Shown: positions 1-6,704 of the stretch, in pieces
Layout: each line of letters opens with the position of its first letter
Numbering within the stretch: the first letter of the stretch is position 1
IMG/VR virus record: IMGVR_UViG_3300036860_000538
Span: 1 to 43,842 of that record
Source of the DNA: a virus
Reading direction: 5' to 3' (one strand)
DNA: 43,842 bases
The notes under the pieces: generated by a model
Told to the model about the DNA's origin: nothing
Seen by the model: only the letters and a program-made list of their open reading frames with translations
The model's database searches: none
Program-made: the position numbers and the translations under genes

Positions 1-81
1 CGATGAGCCGGTACAGCTGGTCCGGCTCAGCGCAAGACGTTCGGCGGCCTCCTCGGGCGTGAAGAGCAGCTTGTCGGTCAT
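1..81 (-). CDS. Excisionase/MerR-type HTH protein, N-terminal part, cut by window edge
   Basis: The ATG at 81..79 overlaps the stop of the preceding gene (ATGA). The first 20 residues (MTDKLLFTPEEAAERLALSR) match the start of helix-turn-helix excisionase proteins of the HTH_17 type, where an SRTxxYRLI recognition helix would follow. In the frame of the ATG the text becomes TSCTGSS, but one extra base after the AGC codon near position 18 would restore (L)YRLI. This points to a one-base deletion or a read error close to the window end. Excisionases bend att DNA and steer integrase toward excision. The other window end carries a fitting C-terminus. Confidence 0.6.
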   Translation of the reverse strand, partial: MTDKLLFTPEEAAERLALSRTSCTGSS

Positions 82-293
82 CGCGTTCCCTCGGCGACGA
101 GGTCCTCGAGCACCTTCGCGATCGCGGCCGCGAGCTCCTGGAAGCACGGCCCGCAGACATCGAGCTCATGCGGACCGACGGCGATCGAGAACGTCTCGCG
201 GGTCTTGTGGCCCATGTCGCATGACACGTCCCAGGTCGAGGTCTCGCGTTCGATGCGGATCTTGCCGCGGCGCCAGCGACGGCGGGTCGTCAT
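78..293 (-). CDS. Small Cys/His-rich phage protein
   Basis: A 71-residue protein starting at an ATG that overlaps the upstream stop (ATGA). A basic N-terminus (TTRRRWRRGKIRIERET) is followed by SCDMGH and later DVCGPC, a spacing of two Cys, one His and a CxxC that could hold one zinc ion. The C-terminus is an amphipathic helix (FQELAAAIAKVLEDLV). No family is recognised. Its place in the chain of overlapping early genes supports it being real. Confidence 0.7.
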   Translation of the reverse strand: MTTRRRWRRGKIRIERETSTWDVSCDMGHKTRETFSIAVGPHELDVCGPCFQELAAAIAKVLEDLVAEGTR

Positions 294-688
294 CGCACGA
301 CCTCGACGAGCTCGAACTCGACGACGTGCAGGAGGTTCGAGTAGCGCGGATGCACGTCGAGCCACTCGCGCCAGATCTTCAGCGCGCGGTCGCGCTCCTG
401 CGGGGTGCCATTGGCGACGAGCCAGTCGAAGCCCTCACGTCGATAGTCCTCGTCGCGGACCTCGCGGCTGTCCTGCAGGTAGGGATCGCGGGTGATCCGG
501 ATGGTCGCGACCTTCCGCGCGATCGCGATGCCGCGGCGCGCGCTGTTCACGCGGGGCGTCTGATTCCAGGCATCGACGAGATCGCCGGAGTGGAACTTCG
601 CGGCGTGCTCGTCGGTCCAGGTGCGCCTCGTCATCGTCTTCGCGCCGGCAAGGAGCGCGGGCGTTGTCCAGGCGAAGGAGATGATCAC
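290..688 (-). CDS. ASCH-domain (PUA-like) protein
   Basis: 132 residues from a GTG that overlaps the upstream stop (GTGA). The N-terminus ISFAWTTPALLAGAKTMTRRTW followed by a GDLVDAW strand is the pattern of phage ASCH proteins. These PUA-like beta-barrel domains are thought to bind RNA or modified nucleosides, and some relatives act on N4-acetylcytidine. The Thr-Arg-Arg of the signature and the following Gly-Asp-Leu-Val are present. The C-terminal half (RDEDYRREGFDWL...) is usual for phage members. Molecular target unknown. Confidence 0.7.
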   Translation of the reverse strand: MIISFAWTTPALLAGAKTMTRRTWTDEHAAKFHSGDLVDAWNQTPRVNSARRGIAIARKVATIRITRDPYLQDSREVRDEDYRREGFDWLVANGTPQERDRALKIWREWLDVHPRYSNLLHVVEFELVEVVR

Positions 689-1008
689 GGCAGCCGCCCT
701 GCACGGAAGTCGTGCCACGCCTTACCCTCGGCGGCCGCGAGTCTCTTGTGCAATTCCGGGTCATCGCATGGCAGCTCGCCGGTCCGCCAGCGATAGCCGA
801 TGCCCTCGATGTACGTCGTGTGCTTCTCGGTGTGCTTCCAGATCGCGATGACGGCCTCGAGCAGCGGGCGCGCGCGATGCGTCTCTGCCAGCTCGACGTC
901 ATAGGTCTTGCAGACGTTGATCATCGATGCGACCTCGGCCTTGAGGATCGCGATGCGTTGCTTGAGGAGCCGCTTGCCATTGCGGCAGTTGCGCAGCTGA
1001 TCGGTCAT
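685..1008 (-). CDS. Hypothetical early phage protein, helical N-terminus
   Basis: 107 residues; ATG overlaps the upstream stop and its own stop overlaps the next GTG. Residues 1-50 look like an amphipathic, partly coiled-coil helix (RLLKQRIAILKAEVASMINVCKTYDVELAETHR), followed by a Trp- and His-containing segment (IAIWKHTEKHTTYIEGIGYRW). No recognised family. Codon use and tight coupling support translation. Confidence 0.65.
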   Translation of the reverse strand: MTDQLRNCRNGKRLLKQRIAILKAEVASMINVCKTYDVELAETHRARPLLEAVIAIWKHTEKHTTYIEGIGYRWRTGELPCDDPELHKRLAAAEGKAWHDFRAGRLP

Positions 1009-1307
1009 GAGTCACCGCCAAGAGACGCCGCCGCCGGGTCCTCGCGGGGAAGGGTCACTTGCGTGGTGATCCTCGGTGGCCGCAGTTCTTCCACGAGCTG
1101 CGGCTCCGCGCTCGCCGGCGACGACGTCGGGGTCGGTGCGTGCGTATCCGCGTCCCCCCTCAGGGCTGCAGAGGTCGCGCGCACCGCGCTGCCGCCGGTC
1201 TCGATGCGTGGTGCTCCACCAGCAGAGAACGGGGTGGCCATCTCCCCGTGAGGCGAGGCCGACGACAGCGCGCTGAGCGCGAACGAACGTGACAGCGGGA
1301 GGAACAT
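1005..1307 (-). CDS. Hypothetical low-complexity protein
   Basis: 100 residues rich in Ala, Pro, Ser and Thr. Its ATG forms a TGATG junction with the upstream gene and its stop forms ATGA with the downstream gene, which decides this frame over a longer competing frame at 1012-1335. No motif is seen. It could be a disordered linker or adaptor protein. Confidence 0.5.
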   Translation of the reverse strand: MFLPLSRSFALSALSSASPHGEMATPFSAGGAPRIETGGSAVRATSAALRGDADTHAPTPTSSPASAEPQLVEELRPPRITTQVTLPREDPAAASLGGDS

Positions 1308-1582
1308 CAGGTCGGTTCCTCGTATCCCGGCTCACCTGGCTGCAGCGCGATCAGGTCTGAGAGGACTTGCTCGACGACGCTGATGCGCTCGCCCAGCCGC
1401 TTGATGTTCAGAGCGTCGAGATCGACCGCGGCCGCGATCTCCGTGTGGCCGTGCGGTGAGGAGAGCACCGCGGGGTAGAGACGAGGGTGGCAGATGAGGC
1501 AGTTCTCCGAGCCTTCGCCGCGGAGATGCAGTGGCTCGCCCTCGATGCCGGAGCCGTGGACCGTGATGACGATGTCGGTCAT
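1307..1582 (-). CDS. Hypothetical protein with CxxC
   Basis: 91 residues with a CLIC (CxxC) motif near residue 28 and a helical C-terminus (LDALNIKRLGERISVVEQVLSDLIAL). The TGATG stop/start junction with the next gene and the ATGA junction with the one before indicate translational coupling. Function not recognised. Confidence 0.6.
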   Translation of the reverse strand: MTDIVITVHGSGIEGEPLHLRGEGSENCLICHPRLYPAVLSSPHGHTEIAAAVDLDALNIKRLGERISVVEQVLSDLIALQPGEPGYEEPT

Positions 1583-1779
1583 GCGCCCGCCTCATCGCCG
1601 TCGGGATCCAGGGCCTTCGCGCTGAAGCGGCGGATGGCGGGATCCGGCGAGGCGTTCTTGACGTAGACGAGGGCCGCGCGGAGACGATCGCGCTCGGCAT
1701 CGAGATCGGTGAGCTCAGGCTGGAGGAGCCAGGCCACGAAGATCGCGCCGGCGACAAGGCCGGCGAAGAACTCGATCAT
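1579..1779 (-). CDS. Small single-span membrane protein
   Basis: 66 residues. The N-terminus (IEFFAGLVAGAIFVAWLL) is one probable transmembrane helix, followed by a charged helix (TDLDAERDRLRAALVYVKNA), so the C-terminus most likely faces the cytoplasm. It is coupled to both neighbours by overlapping stop/start codons. No family recognised. Confidence 0.6.
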   Translation of the reverse strand: MIEFFAGLVAGAIFVAWLLQPELTDLDAERDRLRAALVYVKNASPDPAIRRFSAKALDPDGDEAGA

Positions 1780-2036
1780 GCGGGCCTCGCGTCGGGATCT
1801 GGACCGCGCATCTTGGCCAGTTGCTCGGCCAGGTCGACGAGCTCAGCCGGTGAGACCATCGCGATTTCGGCCGCGGCGACCCAGACCTTGTCCTTGCCCG
1901 GGACCTGCTCGAGCTCGAGGAAGCGCGGCCCGCCCTGGTCGGTGGCCTGGCGGATGACCTCCTCGGGCAGCTCGGCGACGGCGACGTGGCGGCCGCTGCG
2001 CAGATAGACCAGTGAGATCTGGCGGTCAGCGGGCAC
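1776..2036 (-). CDS. Hypothetical early phage protein
   Basis: 86 residues from GTG 2036, chosen because GGAGA lies about eight bases upstream; a longer ATG frame to 2063 exists. The beta-rich middle (ISLVYLRSGRHVAVAELPEEVIRQA, WVAAAEIAMVSPAELVDLAEQL) looks folded, but no family is recognised. The stop overlaps the next ATG. Confidence 0.6.
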   Translation of the reverse strand: MPADRQISLVYLRSGRHVAVAELPEEVIRQATDQGGPRFLELEQVPGKDKVWVAAAEIAMVSPAELVDLAEQLAKMRGPDPDARPA

Positions 2037-2175
2037 GGCGGGTCTCCAATGCGACGGCGGCACCGTTCCGCGAGGAACGTGGGTGGGTATCCCGCAAATT
2101 CAGAGGCGATGTAGGCGCGTGGGACTCATGCGGCTGTCCAGCGCGGTCCGGCAGGAAAAGAGGGGGGTGGGTCAT
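2026..2175 (-). CDS. Possible 49-residue ORF
   Basis: Starts at an ATG overlapping the upstream stop (ATGA) and runs 10 bases into the next gene. The product (MTHPPLFLPDRAG...) is polar and Pro/Arg-rich with no motif. Support is only positional. A perfect palindrome of the recurring parS-like family lies inside it at 2065-2078, so this stretch may be regulatory rather than coding. Confidence 0.35.
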   Translation of the reverse strand: MTHPPLFLPDRAGQPHESHAPTSPLNLRDTHPRSSRNGAAVALETRRAR

Positions 2176-2348
2176 GCCGCCTGCTCCACGAACGCCGCGC
2201 ACCGTGAGCTCCTCGACCATCCACTGCGCACGTCGACGTCGAGCGCGCACTCCATGGCCGCGCAGTCACCGTCATGCGCGCGTCCTCGATGCACGAGCAG
2301 CTCGTGCCCGCACCTGCACACCGGTCCCCAGCGTGGCTCGATCCGCAT
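2172..2348 (-). CDS. Small putative zinc-binding protein
   Basis: 58 residues with TGATG coupling to the replication gene upstream. The sequence has CRCGH (residues 11-15), H20, C29, C34 and C50, which could form a compact zinc knuckle, then an acidic stretch (LDVDV). Such small Cys-rich proteins are common in early operons of actinophages. Function unknown. Confidence 0.55.
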   Translation of the reverse strand: MRIEPRWGPVCRCGHELLVHRGRAHDGDCAAMECALDVDVRSGWSRSSRCAAFVEQAA

Positions 2349-3205
2349 CACGACGCTGCTCCCTCGATGCGCTCACGCTTGCGCCGCAGCACCTCGCGCA
2401 CGATCGGGTCGGTGACCTCGTGCTCGAGACGCGTGATCCGCTCGAGCTCGCTCTCGTCCTCGCGTGGCCCTGAGCGAAGCTCAGACGTACCTGGCCCGTC
2501 GACCTGTGCCGGGGCGAGACGAGACGAGTCTTCCGTTACTTCCGAGGTGGGGCGAGGCGCGTCTTCCGTCCCCGCCGGGGCACCTGGTGGTTGCGCTGGT
2601 GGCGCGCTCTGGTCGCGCTCTGGTCGCGCTGTGGTTGCGCTGGTGGCCCCGGCTGGTTGCGCTGGCGTCTCCCAAAGCGTCCTCTCTCCTTTATTTACGG
2701 GCCTCTTGGGCACCCGGACGGTCCTGCGGAGGTCCCGCTGGGGCTTCTCGTGGCGGAGGTCGCTCACGCCCGGCTGGCCGGGCTTCCACTTGGCCTTGCG
2801 CTCGTCGTTCTTGGAGTACGGGTGACCCTCCTCGGGACGCCATCCGGGAGGGGCTGGAAGGCGGCTCGGGCCGTACCGATCCTCGCGCAGCGTCTGGTGG
2901 GTGGTGAAGCGGGGGAAGTAGAGGTAGCGCTCACCCGGCGAGTCGATGACCTCGTACCAGACCGCGAGGTCGATGTCGTTCATGAGCGCGAGGATCTCGG
3001 TGACGTCCTCCTCGCTGACCTCGGGATAGCGGCCGAAGATGAGGCCGCGCAGCTGGTCGGCGCTGCCGTCCAGGCGGCTGTCGTCGTCGATGTACGTGAG
3101 CGCCCAGGTGAAGAACGTCGAGGCCGCGAAGCCGCAGCGCGTCACGATCTGACGCACCTGGCCGGAGCGCGTGATTGACTGCGCGATGAGACGGCGATCG
3201 GCCAT
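2348..3205 (-). CDS. Phage replisome organiser-like replication protein
   Basis: 285 residues. The N-terminal about 110 residues (DRRLIAQSITRSGQVRQI..., FFTWALTYIDDDSRLDGSADQLRGLIFGR, YFPRFTTHQTLREDR) match the winged-helix N-terminal domain of phage replisome organiser/DnaD-like proteins, which bind the origin and load helicase. The rest is a Pro/Arg/Thr-rich, probably disordered linker ending in a charged helix (ELERITRLEHEVTDPIVREVLRRKRERI). The linker is encoded by short GC-rich repeats (2590-2668). A DnaA-box-like TTATCCACC sits at 3209-3217 just upstream. It is divergent from the plus-strand gene at 3262. Confidence 0.65.
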   Translation of the reverse strand: MADRRLIAQSITRSGQVRQIVTRCGFAASTFFTWALTYIDDDSRLDGSADQLRGLIFGRYPEVSEEDVTEILALMNDIDLAVWYEVIDSPGERYLYFPRFTTHQTLREDRYGPSRLPAPPGWRPEEGHPYSKNDERKAKWKPGQPGVSDLRHEKPQRDLRRTVRVPKRPVNKGERTLWETPAQPAGATSATTARPERDQSAPPAQPPGAPAGTEDAPRPTSEVTEDSSRLAPAQVDGPGTSELRSGPREDESELERITRLEHEVTDPIVREVLRRKRERIEGAAS

Positions 3206-3208
3206 CAG

Positions 3209-3252
3209 TTATCCACCGGACCCGCTACGCTTGTGTGGCTTCCAGATCGGAG
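3209..3252 (+). promoter_or_regulatory. Divergent intergenic region with -10 box, SD and DnaA-box-like site
   Basis: Between the minus-strand replication gene and the plus-strand gene at 3262. TTATCCACC (3209-3217) differs from the DnaA box TTATCCACA at the last base. TACGCT (3226-3231) fits a TANNNT -10 element for the plus gene, and GGAGA at 3249 is its Shine-Dalgarno sequence. No clear -35 is seen. Confidence 0.35.
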
Positions 3253-3261
3253 ACCACGAAC

Positions 3262-3522
3262 GTGGCTGACAGCATCGAGATCCAGCGCGGCTGGTCGATC
3301 TACCCGAAGCTCGAGAACACCCCGACGCCGGAGCAGCCCACCCTCGGCGACAAGCCGGTCTTCATCGAGGTGACCGAGATGCGAGACGGCGACGGCGTCA
3401 TCCTGCGACTGCAGCAGGGCAGTGACGACGACTTCGCGATGTCCGTACTGCTCACCGAGACCGAGTGGCGCGAGCTCACATCGTTGCCCGTCCGCTTCGC
3501 CGCGCAGAAGATACCCAGCTAG
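3262..3522 (+). CDS. Hypothetical small plus-strand protein
   Basis: 86 residues from GTG 3262, preferred over GTG 3235 because GGAGA precedes it by nine bases. The product is acidic and beta-rich (PVFIEVTEMRDGDGVILRLQQGSDDDFAMSVLLTETEWRELTSLPVRF). It is the only plus-strand gene in the left 16 kb, with its own putative -10 box, and it converges on the next minus gene with a two-base gap. Such placement suggests separately controlled expression. No family recognised. Confidence 0.6.
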   Translation: MADSIEIQRGWSIYPKLENTPTPEQPTLGDKPVFIEVTEMRDGDGVILRLQQGSDDDFAMSVLLTETEWRELTSLPVRFAAQKIPS

Positions 3523-3524
3523 CC

Positions 3525-3758
3525 TCACTCGGCCACCTGCGCATTCGTGAGCGAGCACCGCCTGCAGATCCGCTCGCCCTCGATTGGCAGCCCCGCGTGC
3601 AGCTTCTTCGGGCTCTCCACCACGACGACGTCGCACGCGAACTCGATCCGGTGGCGCCCGTCGACGTCGTCGTCGATCGCCGCGGCCGCGCGCACCAGGT
3701 GCCAGCCGATCTCGTCGGTGAGCAGCGGGTCCTCGATGCGCAGCCAGGGTCCGATCAC
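3525..3758 (-). CDS. Hypothetical protein with C-terminal CRRC
   Basis: 77 residues from GTG 3758, which overlaps the upstream stop (GTGA). A beta-rich body (IEFACDVVVVESPKK) is followed by ERICRRCSL, a CxxC that together with an earlier Cys could bind zinc. No family recognised. Confidence 0.6.
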   Translation of the reverse strand: MIGPWLRIEDPLLTDEIGWHLVRAAAAIDDDVDGRHRIEFACDVVVVESPKKLHAGLPIEGERICRRCSLTNAQVAE

Positions 3759-3946
3759 GAGCACGTGCCTCCGCTGCAGAAGGACGTGTTGCAGAGCGAG
3801 CACTGCAGGTGCGGATGCTCGGTGCCTTCGAGCTTGAAGATGACGAACGTGTCGTTGGCGTCGTTCGGGCATTCGGTGAGCTCGGCCTTCTTCGGCTCAC
3901 CGTCCGAGGCAGTCACGACGACGTCGCGGAAGCGCAGCACGCTCAT
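3755..3946 (-). CDS. Small Cys-rich protein
   Basis: 63 residues with one Cys (ECPND) and a dense C-terminal cluster (LQCSLCNTSFCSGGTCS), the pattern of a zinc ribbon. ATG overlaps the stop of the nucleotidyltransferase gene. Function unknown; likely a DNA- or RNA-binding accessory of the early operon. Confidence 0.65.
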   Translation of the reverse strand: MSVLRFRDVVVTASDGEPKKAELTECPNDANDTFVIFKLEGTEHPHLQCSLCNTSFCSGGTCS

Positions 3947-4491
3947 TCGCCGCCCACTAGGTGCTGGAACTCAGGCGCCTCGCGGTCCTCGGGCTCGACG
4001 TACTTCAGGCCGAGCTTCGCGAAGACATCCAGCTCACTCGCGGAGGCGACGACCCGATCGGCCGTGTCGACGATGCCGCGCGAGACCATGAGCCGGCGCG
4101 CGGGCGTCAGGCGGTTGCCGTGCTGGGCGAGCTTGATGTTGTGCGCCGCGGATCCCGTGCGGACCAGGAGCGTGATGCCCCAGGTCTCGGGCGTGGCGTA
4201 GTAGAGGTCGAGGCTCGCCGCACCGGCGCGCGTGAACGACGCGATCTTGTCGCCGTCCTTCGTCGGCATGTAGCCGAGCTCGCCGAGAGCCTGCGCGATC
4301 GCCGAGTGCTGCCAGGGATTGTGCTCCGTCGAATCGAGCAGCACGAGGTCGATGTCGCCGATGTCGTCACACCGGCGACGGATGGATCCGGCGATCTCGA
4401 TGCGCGGCGAGTACTGCTCGATCCGCTGCACGGCCTGGTGCGCCCAGGCTTTCGCCGCGGACAGCGGGAAGCGCGTCTCGACCTTGCTCAT
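3943..4491 (-). CDS. DNA polymerase X-like nucleotidyltransferase
   Basis: 182 residues matching the palm and thumb of family X polymerases (Pol beta superfamily). The catalytic signature GS(35-36)IRRR...GDID (45-48) supplies two metal-binding Asp (46, 48); LDLYY (94-98) supplies the third. The C-terminal YVEPEDRE (164-171) resembles the PPELRE-type end of bacterial PolX. The N-terminal helix-hairpin-helix lyase region and the PHP domain of cellular PolX are absent, so this is a minimal enzyme that may fill gaps or add nucleotides. It lies among early replication and repair genes. Confidence 0.75.
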   Translation of the reverse strand: MSKVETRFPLSAAKAWAHQAVQRIEQYSPRIEIAGSIRRRCDDIGDIDLVLLDSTEHNPWQHSAIAQALGELGYMPTKDGDKIASFTRAGAASLDLYYATPETWGITLLVRTGSAAHNIKLAQHGNRLTPARRLMVSRGIVDTADRVVASASELDVFAKLGLKYVEPEDREAPEFQHLVGGE

Positions 4492-4796
4492 GGCGCGTCG
4501 TCCGTGATCTCGCGCGTGAAGGCCTCAGGGACGACCTGTTCCTCAGCGGTCGGGTCGACGATGAGCGACACCGGCGGGATCGGCTCGCCGTAGATCGCGA
4601 GCTCGATCTTCGCGCCCTTGGCGATGGCCTCACGCTCGTTGTCCGTGAGGTCCCAGGTCGAATGGATGACCGGGACCTTGTGACCGGGGTACATCGTCTC
4701 GTCGTGGGTGCGGTAGTAGGGCAGGCCACCGACGTCGAACGAGCCCGGCGGCTTGCCATAGGTCCCGGTCGTGGCCTGCGTGCGGATCGGCCTCAC
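4488..4796 (-). CDS. Hypothetical protein
   Basis: 102 residues, coupled by ATGA to the nucleotidyltransferase gene. It has a conserved-looking core (VPVIHSTWDLTDNEREAIAKGAKIELAIYGEPIPPVSLIV) of the kind seen in many actinophage early proteins of unknown role. No catalytic motif is seen. Confidence 0.65.
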   Translation of the reverse strand: MRPIRTQATTGTYGKPPGSFDVGGLPYYRTHDETMYPGHKVPVIHSTWDLTDNEREAIAKGAKIELAIYGEPIPPVSLIVDPTAEEQVVPEAFTREITDDAP

Positions 4797-5494
4797 TCAG
4801 CGGCCGCCGGCGCGAACGATGAGCAGGACACGACGATCTGCGGCGTCGCCGTGATCTTCGTGCGCTTCAGGCCCTCGAGCGCCTTGTGCGCCGCGGCCTC
4901 GAGCTGCGGCCGCAGCCCACACATCGCCTGGTGCGAGCACGACTCGCAGCTCGCGCCGACAACTACAGCGGCCGCGGGGGGGGGGGTCCGATGAGCCTGG
5001 CCCTTTGAGCGCTTCCTCTTTTGCGACCTCACTTGAGGTCGAGAAACAGGACGTGCGCGCTTGTGTCGCGTGCGTTTCTTCGCCGGCGCGGCCGCGGCCT
5101 CACGTGCCGCGATTCGCCCCGACGTCGCAGGCTTGCCCTTGCAGTGCATCTCGTGCTGCACTCGTCGGCCCTCGCTGGTCAGCGCGCGCCCGCACCCTTG
5201 CTTGCACAGGAACTTCTCGGCCTTCTTCGGCATCTCGCTCATCTCCTTCTCCGCGTCGGCGACGTACGCCGGCGCTACCTCCTCACGCTGCGGGTGGATC
5301 TGCTCCGGCTCGTCGTCGACGTCGGGCTCTTCAATCGCGCGCTCGAGCTCAGCGACGTCGATGTGGTCGAAGCACGTCTTCTCGCCGGTGACCCGCGGCT
5401 TTCTGCACCCACCGATGCCACATGGCCGCAGGACCGGACGCGAGCGCACGGACGGCGCACTGCGCTGAGGTACCTGCGCGAAGTTGACCGCCAT
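4793..5494 (-). CDS. Multi-zinc-finger, basic protein with C11 tract
   Basis: 233 residues from ATG 5494, chosen for its position and the upstream AAGGAG. Three Cys/His modules are visible: an N-terminal CGIGGCRKPRVTGEKTCFDH, a central C2H2-like LCKQGCGRALTSEGRRVQHEMHC, and a C-terminal CESCSHQAMCG. Between the second and third is a strongly basic stretch (KKRTRHKRARPVSRPQ, KRKRSKG) suited to nucleic-acid binding. A homopolymer of 11 C on the coding strand (G on plus, 4976-4986) encodes a PPP run just before the last module; a length change there would shift the frame. Confidence 0.65.
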   Translation of the reverse strand: MAVNFAQVPQRSAPSVRSRPVLRPCGIGGCRKPRVTGEKTCFDHIDVAELERAIEEPDVDDEPEQIHPQREEVAPAYVADAEKEMSEMPKKAEKFLCKQGCGRALTSEGRRVQHEMHCKGKPATSGRIAAREAAAAPAKKRTRHKRARPVSRPQVRSQKRKRSKGQAHRTPPPAAAVVVGASCESCSHQAMCGLRPQLEAAAHKALEGLKRTKITATPQIVVSCSSFAPAAAE

Positions 5495-5620
5495 GTCACG
5501 CGCGCTCCTTCCGTCCCACGTGCGGGGACCAGTTCTTCCTCCGAGCTCACCGACCGCCATCGGCTCGCCCATCTCCCCCACGCGGACTGCATTCGGAAGC
5601 GCGCTGCAGTCCCCGTCTGT

Positions 5621-5688
5621 GCGGCGCCGGAGAGTCGAACTCCGGAGCTCCTCGTGGTGCCGTCCACTCAGAGCGGCCGATGCGCCGC
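5621..5688 (-). other. tRNA-like minihelix without an anticodon arm
   Basis: Lies in the intergenic gap between two minus-strand genes. On the minus strand GCGGCGC (5688-5682) and GCGCCGC (5627-5621) form a perfect seven-pair acceptor stem. CGGAG-TTCGACT-CTCCG forms a canonical five-pair T-arm directly next to it. GCCG/CGGC can make a D-like stem with an AGTGG-containing loop. The remaining bases are too few for an anticodon arm plus variable loop, giving 68 nt in total. It may be a decayed tRNA or a tRNA mimic. Confidence 0.35.
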
Positions 5689-5698
5689 GGTGACGCGC

Positions 5699-5830
5699 TT
5701 ACTCGGGCTTGGTCGCGTCGTCGCCTTCCTTCTTCTCACCACCGTCAGCCGGCTTCTCCGGCGTCGATGTGTCGCCGGCGTTGCCGGATGGCTGCTCGTC
5801 GGTCTCGGGCTGCTTCTCGGTCTCGTCCAT
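5699..5830 (-). CDS. Small acidic protein
   Basis: 43 residues beginning MDETEKQPETDEQPSG, very rich in Glu, Asp and Thr with a short Lys run, probably disordered. GGAGGT precedes the ATG. Too short for any family call. The strong Shine-Dalgarno and free-standing position between genes support translation. Confidence 0.55.
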   Translation of the reverse strand: MDETEKQPETDEQPSGNAGDTSTPEKPADGGEKKEGDDATKPE

Positions 5831-5860
5831 TCGGACCTCCTCTCTGCCTCTCTTGGGATC

Positions 5861-6493
5861 TCAGATGTGCGCGGGCTGGCGCTGGTCGTCGACGAGCTCG
5901 GCTGTCGCGAGTCCATCGAAGAGGCCGAGCTGCTTCGCGCGCGCGAATCCCTTGTTCCACCACGCCGGCAGGCCCTTGAAAACCTCGAGCTCCGCGAGGA
6001 AGCCGATGACGTCAGGGCGCTCGATCGTCCAGCGGCCGTTGCTGTCGGTGCCCATGCGAAGCAGATACGAGTACACGCACTGCAGCTGCAGGTCCTCGGG
6101 GATCCGGTCCCACTGCGGCTTGGAGACGCGCACGACGAACTGCGGGACGCCGCCGTCCGGGAACAGGAACGAGTACGTCGAGCTGAAACGTTGGACCTTG
6201 GCGACGTCGAGGTCGCCCTCTCGTTCAGCGTTCGAGAAGAGGAACGCGATGCGCGCGCCCCGGAGCACGCTCATGTGCGGGTACTTGCCGTTGATGAGGC
6301 GTGCCGCGATCGCCTCGACCTCCGGCGCCGGCCAGGTCTTCGGTGCCTCCGCCGGCGGCCGCACCTCACGGACCTTCGCCTTCTGCCCGGGCTTCAGGTC
6401 GACCGGGGGCAGCTGGTGCAGCTCGCCCTTCTTGCCCTTGCCGTTCTTCTTGTCCGTGGCGACGTTGCTCTGCTGGTCGTTCTCTTCGGCCAT
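5861..6493 (-). CDS. Metallopeptidase-family relative lacking the zinc motif
   Basis: 210 residues. After a Lys-rich disordered N-terminus, the core (PEVEAIAARLINGKYPHM, LRGARIAFLFSNAE, VPQFVVRVSKPQWDRIPEDLQLQ) follows the layout of putative phage metallopeptidases, in which a helix with HExxH comes next. Here that helix reads CVYSYLLRM, so the His and Glu ligands are gone. The C-terminal part (RPDVIGFLAELEVFKGLP) also follows family order. It is most likely a non-catalytic relative with a binding role. Family assignment is from memory of the pattern. Confidence 0.55.
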   Translation of the reverse strand: MAEENDQQSNVATDKKNGKGKKGELHQLPPVDLKPGQKAKVREVRPPAEAPKTWPAPEVEAIAARLINGKYPHMSVLRGARIAFLFSNAEREGDLDVAKVQRFSSTYSFLFPDGGVPQFVVRVSKPQWDRIPEDLQLQCVYSYLLRMGTDSNGRWTIERPDVIGFLAELEVFKGLPAWWNKGFARAKQLGLFDGLATAELVDDQRQPAHI

Positions 6494-6682
6494 CTACTTC
6501 CCCCTCGTGATCTGGATGTCCTTGAGCTTCGTCAGGCGCGTGACCTCGCGTGTGGCGATCCCGGCGATCGCGCTCCACGCGGCCGCGACCTTCGAGATCT
6601 CCTCGCTGAGCTCGTCGACGACGGTCAGCGTGATCGCGACGATCGCCTTCTTCTTGCTCGGACGTGTTCTCTTCGCTGCCAT
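6494..6682 (-). CDS. Small hypothetical protein
   Basis: 62 residues from ATG 6682 with GGAGG seven to eight bases upstream. A basic start (MAAKRTRPSKKK) leads into an amphipathic helix (VDELSEEISKVAAAWSAIAGIATREVTRL). Ends one base before the next gene. No family recognised. Confidence 0.6.
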   Translation of the reverse strand: MAAKRTRPSKKKAIVAITLTVVDELSEEISKVAAAWSAIAGIATREVTRLTKLKDIQITRGK

Positions 6683-6704
6683 GTCTCTTTCCTCCTTCGA
6701 TTCG

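Noticed and set aside
1012-1335. 107-residue minus-strand ORF overlapping the 100-residue one
   Set aside because: The other frame has stop/start coupling at both ends; this one has none and is Arg-rich.
2590-2668. Short GC-rich tandem repeats (TGGTCGCGCT-like) as a possible CRISPR or iteron array
   Set aside because: The repeats lie in frame in the Pro/Arg-rich linker of the replication protein, with no spacers; simple low-complexity coding DNA.
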